From NCBI RefSeq assembly GCF_021531355.1, contig NZ_JADYTS010000003.1:100464-164463 (forward strand): a stretch of DNA of 64,000 bases. The letters are read 5' to 3'. Each line of letters begins with the position of its first letter. Positions within the stretch are counted from its first letter, which is position 1. The translations under genes and the position numbers were made by a program. The notes under the pieces were generated by a model, which saw only the letters and a list, made by a program, of their open reading frames with translations, was not told the DNA's origin and did no database searches. The DNA comes from Leyella stercorea (GTDB lineage: Bacteria > Bacteroidota > Bacteroidia > Bacteroidales > Bacteroidaceae). Of this stretch, positions 45,656 through 52,130 are shown piece after piece.

Positions 45656-45894
45656 GGTGTGTCAAAACTCAAACAACACGGGCTGAAAGCCCAATAAGCA
45701 CATAGCCCAGGGCAACACCCTGGGTGTTGGGAATTGATGAAAACAAAACGCCCTGTAAGGGCAAAAGCATTGATTATTAACGCTTTTGCCCTTACAGGGC
45801 GTATGTTGGTTGCTATATTTTACCCAGGGCGATGCCCTGGGCTAAATGCTTCTGCCCCCTTCGGGGCGTGCTGCTTAGACTTTTGCACACCCTC
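45656..45894. mobile_element. Compound palindromic element with GGTGTGTCAAAA ends
   Basis: About 239 bp with ends GGTGTGTCAAAA and TTTTGCACACC(CTC), like copies A-C. The interior is nested: TAGCCCAGGGC...CCCTGGGT on the left mirrors ACCCAGGGC...GCCCTGGGCTA on the right. The centre has perfect 21-bp arms (45748-45768 with 45782-45802). Further GGGC/GCCC hairpins flank these. No gene is inside. Confidence 0.85.
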
Positions 45895-45912
45895 TGTATA
45901 GTTTGTGAGTTA

Positions 45913-46500
45913 TTACAAAGCGAACTTGTAGCCCAGTGTGAACTGGAATACGCTGTTCTTTGAGTCAGAGCCATCCATAATCTTGCTTACGCCGAGGTTG
46001 TAGCGAGCGTCGATAACGAAGTTGTTGATTTCGTACGAGAGACCTACAGGGATAGAGAAGTCAACGCTCTCAATACCGTCGAGTTCGGTAGAAACCTTAG
46101 TGCCACCTTTTTCAGCAGAAACCTTGCTTGTTACGTTGAAGCCAGGCTGGATACCGAGCTTAACAGCCAGGCCCTTAGCAACGTAAACGTTGGCAAGGAT
46201 AGGAATGTTGATATAGTCGAGTTTAACGGTAGCGTCAACGTCAAAACCTTCTACATTTACCTCGCCCTTGCATCCCTGCATAGAGTAGAGAGCACCTGCC
46301 GAGAGACTGAAGATGTCACTAACCTGATATTCGAACTCTGCACCGGCAACAGCACCTACGCGGATGTCACCGTCACCCTTAGTCACGTTAGCCAAGTTAA
46401 GACCTACCTTAGGCTGGATTGTGAATGTACCAACTGCGTGCTGTGCGAATGACGATACGGTTGCAAGCGCCATTACTGCCATTAAGAATAACTTTTTCAT
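45913..46500 (-). CDS. Small outer-membrane beta-barrel protein
   Basis: The 195-aa product has a signal peptide (MKKLFLMAVMALATVSSFAQ) and alternating beta strands (GLNLANVTKGDGDIRVGAVA, FSLSAGALYSMQG). It ends FQFTLGYKFAL with the C-terminal hydrophobic pattern of barrels, as in porin-family PF13568-like proteins. Ligand unknown. Confidence 0.85.
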   Translation of the reverse strand: MKKLFLMAVMALATVSSFAQHAVGTFTIQPKVGLNLANVTKGDGDIRVGAVAGAEFEYQVSDIFSLSAGALYSMQGCKGEVNVEGFDVDATVKLDYINIPILANVYVAKGLAVKLGIQPGFNVTSKVSAEKGGTKVSTELDGIESVDFSIPVGLSYEINNFVIDARYNLGVSKIMDGSDSKNSVFQFTLGYKFAL

Positions 46501-46552
46501 ACCAAATTGTGTTTTTGTTAATGAATAATTAGTTGTTTTAGAGGTATGGTTG

Positions 46553-46584
46553 CAAAGTTATGCCAAAAATGGATACCAAGCAAG
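46553..46584 (-). promoter_or_regulatory. Promoter of the small beta-barrel gene
   Basis: On the minus strand TTG (46583-46581), 20 bp, TAACTTTG (46560-46553), about 50 bp before the ATG. Confidence 0.75.
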
Positions 46585-46648
46585 CGTTTTTTGTGGAAAT
46601 TTGCGTCATTTTATCTATAATATTGTTCTTTTTGTAGATTTTTATTTG

Positions 46649-46656
46649 TAAGTTTG
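46649..46656 (+). promoter_or_regulatory. clpS promoter -7 box
   Basis: TAAGTTTG matches TAnnTTTG only 7 bp before the clpS ATG. The transcript would then be leaderless or nearly so. No ideal -33 element is seen. Confidence 0.45.
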
Positions 46657-46663
46657 TACAATT

Positions 46664-46966
46664 ATGGCAAAACAACAAACTTCAGTGCGCAATCGCACCA
46701 ATACCGACCTGCGCGAACCGCGTCGCTACAAGGTGATAATATACAACGACGACTTCACCACAATGGAGTTTGTCGTTCATGTCCTCAATACAGTATTCTA
46801 TAAGAGTCAGCCCGAGGCTGAGGCGCTCATGCTCGACGTGCACGAGCGTGGGAGTGCCGTAGTGGGTGTATACAGCTACGACATAGCCACATCGCGTGTG
46901 CGCAAAGCCACTATTATGGCGCGCGAGCAGAACTTCCCCCTCCGACTGGAATGCAAACCCGAATAG
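46664..46966 (+). CDS. clpS: ATP-dependent Clp protease adaptor ClpS
   Basis: ClpS binds proteins with N-terminal Leu, Phe, Trp or Tyr and hands them to ClpA. The 100-aa product has the core RRYKVIIYNDDFTTMEFVVH, with the ligand-pocket Asp residues, and VVGVYSYDIATSRV. It is followed by clpA and, after a cassette, aat, a full N-degron set. Confidence 0.95.
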   Translation: MAKQQTSVRNRTNTDLREPRRYKVIIYNDDFTTMEFVVHVLNTVFYKSQPEAEALMLDVHERGSAVVGVYSYDIATSRVRKATIMAREQNFPLRLECKPE

Positions 46967-47024
46967 ACCACCGGGCAAACCCTAAAGCCAACCGTTTTTA
47001 AGACCATACGTAAGATTACAAATT

Positions 47025-49241
47025 TTGAAAAATAGCAATAATACATCAGCCGCCATGCGCATGGCAATAGAGTCGTGCGACACGTGGCGCCACGAGTTCG
47101 TGACGCCCGAACACGTGCTTCTTGCCGTCAGCCGTCAGGAGCCGTTTCAGGTCGCCTTGCTCGATATCAATGTCGACCCCGAGGAATTTTCGGCTGCCAT
47201 AGGTGAATATCTCGACTCGCTTGACCGTGTGCCCGAAGGCGTGCACTACACCATCGAAGGCTCGCACCAATTCTCCGAGATGATGACTCTCTCTGTGCGT
47301 CAGGCACAGTATGCCGACATCGACGTTGTCGACGTGCCACAGCTCATAGCCGCCATGCTTATGCTCGAAGAGTCGCGCGCTGCCTATGAACTCAATCGCT
47401 TTATAGGCGACAATCAAGGCGATTTCATGGCGTCGCTCGTGAGCTACTACGATGCGCAGAAAGCCATCGACAATGGTGAGGCAGTGGAAACGGCTACCGA
47501 GTCGCGCCGTCAGGCATGGCGCGAGTTTGTGACGTGCATATCCGACACCTACACCCAGCACAATCCGCTCATCGGACGCGAGGCAGAACTGGAGCGCACC
47601 ATACAGGTGCTCTGTCGTAAGGACAAGAACAATCCGCTGCACGTCGGCGAGGCAGGTGTCGGCAAGACAGCGCTGGTGTACGGACTGGCAGCTCGCATTG
47701 CTCGTGGCGACGTGCCCGACCGCCTCAAGCAGTCGCGCATTTACATGATGGACATGGGAACGATGATAGCAGGTGCACAATTCCGCGGCGACTTCGAGAA
47801 GCGCATCAAGCAGGTGATGGAAGGACTCACCGCCGAAGGTCACGCCATACTCTACATAGACGAGATACACAACATGGTTGGAGCAGGACGTTCGGGCGGC
47901 GACGCTTCGCTCGATGCCTCCAACATGCTCAAGCCCTACCTCGAAAGCGGCGAGATACGCTTCATCGGCTCCACTACTTACGACGAATACAACCGCTATA
48001 TAGCAAGCCAGAAGTCGCTGGTGCGCCGATTCCAGCAAATTGACATTGCCGAACCGTCTATCGACGACGCCGTGCGCATACTGGAAGGACTGCGTCCGGG
48101 CTACGAGAAGTTCCACGGAGTGAAGTTTGCCACGGGTGCAATGGAGTTTGCCGTGCGCCAGACAGCCCGACACATCAGCGACCGCTTCCTGCCCGACAAG
48201 GCAATCGACCTCATCGACGAGGCAGGAGCCTATCGCGAGACCCATCCGCTCACCACGCAGAAACGCCAGACCGTCGACCGCCGGTTGATGGGCGAGATAC
48301 TTGCCAAGATGTGCAAGATAGACGCTGCCGCGCTGCGCGACACCAGCAATGTGGCGTTGCAGACTTTGTCGGACGACATGCGTGCCGAGATATTCGGACA
48401 GGACCGTGCCGTGAACGAGGTGGTTGAGGCTGTGCAGATGGCTAAAGCCGGACTTGGCGACGACGACAAACCGATGGCGTCGCTGCTGTTCGTTGGTCCT
48501 ACGGGTGTGGGCAAGACCGAGGTGGCACGCACTCTGGCACGTTGCATGGGCGTTAATCTGGTGCGTTTCGACATGAGCGAATATGCTGAGAAGCACGCTG
48601 TGGCAAAGCTCATCGGTGCGCCGGCAGGATATGTGGGCTACGAGGACGGCGGACAATTGACTGCCGCTCTGCGCAAGTCGCCCAACTGCGTGTTGCTGTT
48701 CGATGAGATAGAGAAGGCGCATCCCGACATATTCAACATTTTCCTTCAGATGATGGACTACGCAACGCTCACCGACAACCACGGTCAGCGAGCCGACTTG
48801 CGTGGCACCATAATAATAATGACATCCAACGCTGGTGCCCAGTACGCCTCGCGTGCAAGCATCGGATTCATGGGTGGAGTGTCGCGAGGCGAGGCAATGC
48901 TCGCACAGGTGAAGAAGACGTTCAAGCCCGAGTTTATCAACCGTCTTAACGACATCGTTGTGTTTGGCGACATGACCCGACAGATGGCGTTGCTCATCCT
49001 CGATAAGAAACTCGCCAAGCTGCAGCTCAAGCTCACCGCCAAGAACGTGACGATGCACCTCACCGACTCAGCCCGACAGCTGCTGCTCAATCGTGGTTTC
49101 ACCCCCGAGTACGGAGCACGCGAGATTGACCGCGTCATAGGCTCTATGCTCAAGCCGCTGCTTATGCGCGAGCTGCTCTTCGGAAGCCTGAAAAAGGGGG
49201 GAGAGTTTAATGTTGAATGTGGAATGTTGAATGTTGAATGA
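47025..49241 (+). CDS. clpA: ATP-dependent Clp protease ATP-binding subunit ClpA
   Basis: A AAA+ unfoldase that feeds ClpP. The 738-aa product has an N-domain (1-150), a first AAA domain with GEAGVGKT (208-215) and [14 protein letters not shown], and a second with GPTGVGKT (about 490) and [15 protein letters not shown]. The ClpP-docking IGF tripeptide is near 612 (RASIGFMGG). I use the TTG at 47025 because it puts the N-domain HEF at the same distance as in E. coli ClpA; the ATG at 47055 is the alternative. The last residues ([11 protein letters not shown]) are encoded by a repeat element. Confidence 0.94.
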   Translation: MKNSNNTSAAMRMAIESCDTWRHEFVTPEHVLLAVSRQEPFQVALLDINVDPEEFSAAIGEYLDSLDRVPEGVHYTIEGSHQFSEMMTLSVRQAQYADIDVVDVPQLIAAMLMLEESRAAYELNRFIGDNQGDFMASLVSYYDAQKAIDNGEAVETATESRRQAWREFVTCISDTYTQHNPLIGREAELERTIQVLCRKDKNNPLHVGEAGVGKTALVYGLAARIARGDVPDRLKQSRIYMMDMGTMIAGAQFRGDFEKRIKQVMEGLTAEGHAILYIDEIHNMVGAGRSGGDASLDASNMLKPYLESGEIRFIGSTTYDEYNRYIASQKSLVRRFQQIDIAEPSIDDAVRILEGLRPGYEKFHGVKFATGAMEFAVRQTARHISDRFLPDKAIDLIDEAGAYRETHPLTTQKRQTVDRRLMGEILAKMCKIDAAALRDTSNVALQTLSDDMRAEIFGQDRAVNEVVEAVQMAKAGLGDDDKPMASLLFVGPTGVGKTEVARTLARCMGVNLVRFDMSEYAEKHAVAKLIGAPAGYVGYEDGGQLTAALRKSPNCVLLFDEIEKAHPDIFNIFLQMMDYATLTDNHGQRADLRGTIIIMTSNAGAQYASRASIGFMGGVSRGEAMLAQVKKTFKPEFINRLNDIVVFGDMTRQMALLILDKKLAKLQLKLTAKNVTMHLTDSARQLLLNRGFTPEYGAREIDRVIGSMLKPLLMRELLFGSLKKGGEFNVECGMLNVE

Positions 49242-49272
49242 TTGCCTACGGCAATGTTCAATGTTGAATGAT
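49209..49272. repeat. Heptad element (AATGTTG type), left side of the cassette
   Basis: AATGTTG, AATGTGG, AATGTTG, AATGTTG (49209-49236), then AATG and a hairpin ATTGCC-tac-GGCAAT (49241-49255), then TTCAATGTTGAATGATG. The clpA stop codon (49239-49241) lies inside it. Confidence 0.88.
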
Positions 49273-49311
49273 GATTTAATGTTTATTTGTTTAACCACAA
49301 TAAAATATAAT

Positions 49312-49683
49312 ATGAGTGACTTTGGTTCTTTAGTAGAAGAGAAATGTATGAATTTCTCAATACGTATTGTTGGTCTGTGCCGTTTTTTAAACGAAGAAAA
49401 GCATGAGTACCGTATTGCAGACCAGATGTTCAGAAGTGGTACAAGTATTGGTGCGAATGTTGCAGAAGCGCAATGTGCAATAACCAAAAATGATTTTGTT
49501 GCTAAAACGTATATTTCCTTGAAGGAGTGTAATGAAACGCTTTATTGGTTACGTCTTCTTGAAAGAACAAAGTATATAAACAAGCAGCAGTTTGACTCCA
49601 TATATAAGGATTGCGATGAATTGAAACGTATGTTGGTTGCTATAACGAAAACAGCACGGCAGAATATTGCGACCAAACAATAA
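49312..49683 (+). CDS. Four-helix-bundle protein, 23S rRNA intervening-sequence (S23) family
   Basis: The 123-aa product (MSDFGSLVEEKCMNFSIRIV) has the family core FRSGTSIGANVAEAQCAITK and LKECNETLYWLRLLERTKYI. Relatives are encoded in 23S rRNA intervening sequences and as free-standing genes in Bacteroidetes; their function is not settled, and the fold is shared with the Avd accessory protein of diversity-generating retroelements. The gene breaks the clpS-clpA-aat run and lies between inverted heptad arrays. The A/T-rich codon use differs from the GC-rich neighbours, which suggests transfer. The start is set by homology; the frame is open to 49231. Confidence 0.85.
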   Translation: MSDFGSLVEEKCMNFSIRIVGLCRFLNEEKHEYRIADQMFRSGTSIGANVAEAQCAITKNDFVAKTYISLKECNETLYWLRLLERTKYINKQQFDSIYKDCDELKRMLVAITKTARQNIATKQ

Positions 49684-49684
49684 G

Positions 49685-49764
49685 CATTCCACATTCTACA
49701 TTGTACATTGTAGTGCAACGCGCTACAACCATTCCACATTCCACATTCCACATTCCACATTATG
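49685..49764. repeat. Heptad element (CATTCCA type), right side of the cassette
   Basis: CATTCCA, CATTCTA, CATTGTA, CATTGTA (49685-49712), then a hairpin region (TTGTAG...CTACAA, about 49709-49728), then four CATTCCA units (49730-49757) and CATTATG (49758-49764). These are the inverse of AATGTGG on the left side. The array begins 1 nt after the four-helix gene and its last unit contains the aat ATG. Confidence 0.88.
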
Positions 49765-50412
49765 ATATACAGAATAGGTAAAGAACTGATATTTCCGCGT
49801 CCCGTCGACGTAGAGCCCGACGGACTGCTGTGCGTAGGCGGCGACCTTAGTATCGACCGCCTGCTACTGGCATACAGCAACGGCATATTCCCGTGGTATT
49901 CGTTTCGCGACGAGAAGGAGCCGCTGTGGTATTGTCCGCAGCAGCGCTTCGTCATTTTTCCTGACGAGATACACGTGTCGCACTCTATGCGCACGCTGAT
50001 GAACAAGGGAGTGTTTGAGGTGTCGATGGGCGAATGTTTCGACGGAGTGATAAGCGGATGTGCCGCTGCCAACGGACGCAACGTGCACGAGGGTGCATGG
50101 CTGGGCGACGAAATCATACGTGCCTATACCGAATTGCATCGACAGGGTTTTGCGCAGAGCGTGGAGGTGTGGCAGGACGGCAAGCTTGTGGGCGGACTTT
50201 ATGGCGTGACAATTGGACGCGCATTCTTCGGCGAGAGCATGTTCTCGCTCGTGCCCAACGCCAGCAAGCTGGCACTGATATACCTTGCCGACTTCATGCG
50301 TGAGCATGGCGGCTCGATAATCGACTGCCAGTTTGAGACTCCTCACCTCAAGTCGATGGGCGGACGATACATTTCCTATAAAGAATATATGGATATAATC
50401 AGCCGCGACTGA
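49762..50412 (+). CDS. aat: Leucyl/phenylalanyl-tRNA--protein transferase
   Basis: Adds Leu or Phe to proteins with N-terminal Arg or Lys, making ClpS substrates. The 216-aa product has LLCVGGDLSIDRLLLAYSNG, IFPWYSFRDEKEPLWYCPQQ, the SMR.L region and GVTIGRAFFGESMFSLVPNA. The ATG directly follows the CATTCCA array. The 3' end overlaps the convergent MATE gene by 14 bp inside a palindrome. Confidence 0.95.
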   Translation: MIYRIGKELIFPRPVDVEPDGLLCVGGDLSIDRLLLAYSNGIFPWYSFRDEKEPLWYCPQQRFVIFPDEIHVSHSMRTLMNKGVFEVSMGECFDGVISGCAAANGRNVHEGAWLGDEIIRAYTELHRQGFAQSVEVWQDGKLVGGLYGVTIGRAFFGESMFSLVPNASKLALIYLADFMREHGGSIIDCQFETPHLKSMGGRYISYKEYMDIISRD

Positions 50413-50422
50413 TTATATCCAT
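50389..50422. terminator. Palindrome across the aat/MATE overlap
   Basis: ATGGATATAATCAG (50389-50402) is perfectly complementary to CTGATTATATCCAT (50409-50422) around CCGCGA. Both genes read into it and end with nearly the same residues (MDIISRD and MDIISRG). It may act as a two-way terminator, although it lacks a T run. Confidence 0.7.
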
Positions 50423-51739
50423 CATTTTTCTGAACCTCCACCACATCATGATGCCGGCACTCGTCAGTCCGAAGGGGAACGCCATCCATACGCCAACGAG
50501 TCCGTAGCCCATTACGAATCCGCACAGATAGCCTACGGGCAGCGAGATGACGAAGAAGGCTATGAAGGCAATCACCATAAGCGGCTTCACGTCGGCTATG
50601 CCGCGCAGCGCGTTGGCATAGTTTATCTGCAAGCCGTCGCCAAACTGATAGATGAAGAAGGGCAGCATAAGCGACAGCACTGATGACGACACCTCAGCCG
50701 AGTCGGTAAACCACGAGCCGATGTCTTTGCGCAGGAGGAATATTATGCCTCCCAACAGCACTTCGAGCAGCACCATAAGACGCAGTCCGGCAGTCACTAC
50801 GTGGCGCGTATTGAGCGTGTCGCCCTGACCGTGGAAATAGCTTGTGCGCACAGCCACGGCAGCACCGAGTCCGTAATACACCATAAACGTGAACTGCGAT
50901 ATGGTGGACATTACCTGATGCGAAGCCAAAGCGATAGTGCCAAGCCATCCCACCATGATGATTGACAGTGAGAACGAGGCTGTCTCCATACCCATTTCCA
51001 AAGCTATCGGAGTGCCGAGCGTGCTCAGTCGTCGCACCAATTGGCGAGACCATCCGAGGCTGAAGAATCCCTCACGGTATTGTTGCATACTGCGTTTGCA
51101 GAGGAATACTGTGAGGAATATGCCCACCATGACTATACGGGAAACCAGTGTTGACACACCGGCGCCTACAACTCCCATTTCGGGCATTCCCATCTTACCG
51201 TATATCAATATGTAGTTGCCGATGATGTTGAGCAGATTGCCCGACAACAATATCCACATCGACGTGCGCGTCTCGGTGATGCTGTCGGTGAATTGCTTGA
51301 AGGCATTGAACAGCATGACGAAGGGCAGTGATGCCAGCAGCACCAGATAGTAGGGCCGCATGTAGGGTAGGAGTTCGTCGGGTTGCCCAATGTTGGCAAG
51401 ATTGAAGTAAAGTATGGTCAATGCTGCCATCATTATCACCGCTGCCAGAGTGTTGGCGAGCAGCGAGCAGCGCAAAGCCTGACCTGCTTCGGCCAGTTGC
51501 TTGCGCCCGAACAGACCGCCCACGATAGGCGTAAGGCCGTAAGAGAATCCCGTACCGGTGATGATTACGAGGTTCATGATGTTGTTGACGAACGAGGCAG
51601 CACCCAGTTCGCTGGTGCTATGATGGCCCACCATCATGGTGTCGGCAAAACTGAGAATAATCATTCCCAGCTGACCTATCATGATAGGAATGCCAATGGA
51701 TAGCAGCGTGCGGTAGTGGTTGTTGTATTGTGAAGTCAT
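50399..51739 (-). CDS. MATE-family efflux transporter
   Basis: A cation-coupled multidrug or metabolite exporter in the inner membrane. The 446-aa product (MTSQYNNHYRTLLSIGIPIM) has about 12 helices in two similar halves, with MIILSFADTMMVGHHSTSEL and MGVVGAGVSTLVSRI as family segments. I use the ATG at 51739, which overlaps the stop of the upstream DUF4250 gene (TAATG); a longer frame to 51832 is not MATE-like. Substrate unknown. Confidence 0.93.
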   Translation of the reverse strand: MTSQYNNHYRTLLSIGIPIMIGQLGMIILSFADTMMVGHHSTSELGAASFVNNIMNLVIITGTGFSYGLTPIVGGLFGRKQLAEAGQALRCSLLANTLAAVIMMAALTILYFNLANIGQPDELLPYMRPYYLVLLASLPFVMLFNAFKQFTDSITETRTSMWILLSGNLLNIIGNYILIYGKMGMPEMGVVGAGVSTLVSRIVMVGIFLTVFLCKRSMQQYREGFFSLGWSRQLVRRLSTLGTPIALEMGMETASFSLSIIMVGWLGTIALASHQVMSTISQFTFMVYYGLGAAVAVRTSYFHGQGDTLNTRHVVTAGLRLMVLLEVLLGGIIFLLRKDIGSWFTDSAEVSSSVLSLMLPFFIYQFGDGLQINYANALRGIADVKPLMVIAFIAFFVISLPVGYLCGFVMGYGLVGVWMAFPFGLTSAGIMMWWRFRKMMDIISRG

Positions 51740-51918
51740 TACCAGAATTTGTTCTGTTGTTCGTTGTATTCGAACCCTGCAGCAGCCAGGCGGTCGATAA
51801 TTTCTTTCTTGTCGACGTGGAGGTCGTCGCACAGAGCGTCGAGCGACGGATAGATGTCGCGCAGACGCATATTGATGACGCTGAAGAGCATCATCGGGTC
51901 TTTGGGTAAGTCAAGCAT
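51739..51918 (-). CDS. DUF4250-domain protein
   Basis: A 59-aa gene beginning MLDLPKDPMMLFSVINMRLR and ending AAAGFEYNEQQNKFW. It matches the small DUF4250 family of unknown function, with its MLxxxxDPMMLxSxxNxxLRD start. The stop overlaps the MATE ATG by one base, so the two are translationally coupled. A TACCTTTG -7 box lies upstream on the minus strand (51964-51971). Confidence 0.85.
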   Translation of the reverse strand: MLDLPKDPMMLFSVINMRLRDIYPSLDALCDDLHVDKKEIIDRLAAAGFEYNEQQNKFW

Positions 51919-51989
51919 GATTTGAAAAAAAAATTATTTGTTCATTATCCTTAATACTGGGTGCAAAGGTACACAAACATTTTTTATTT

Positions 51990-52088
51990 AACGACAATAC
52001 AGACAATGTTCGACAATTTTTATAATATTCAAGTGTGCAACTGATAATATTGCATCTCCTATTGTCGATCATTGTCTGTATTGTCGTT
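51990..52088. repeat. Long inverted repeat of CGACAAT-type units
   Basis: The arm 51990-52017 (AACGACAATACAGACAATG plus nine bases) is complementary to 52061-52088 with one mismatch in 28. The loop is 43 nt. Within each arm there are three 9-bp-like units (ACGACAATA, CAGACAATG, TTCGACAAT). Confidence 0.88.
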
Positions 52089-52130
52089 CAAACAACAAGG
52101 GTAGAGCGTGTTGCTCTTGTCTCCTTTAAA

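Noticed and set aside
47046..49058. A 670-codon open frame on the strand opposite clpA
   Set aside because: clpA on the other strand has complete AAA+ motifs. The antisense translation resembles no family and reflects the codon bias of clpA.
51740..51832. Longer MATE start
   Set aside because: This segment is the end of the DUF4250 gene in another frame; the MATE family begins at 51739.
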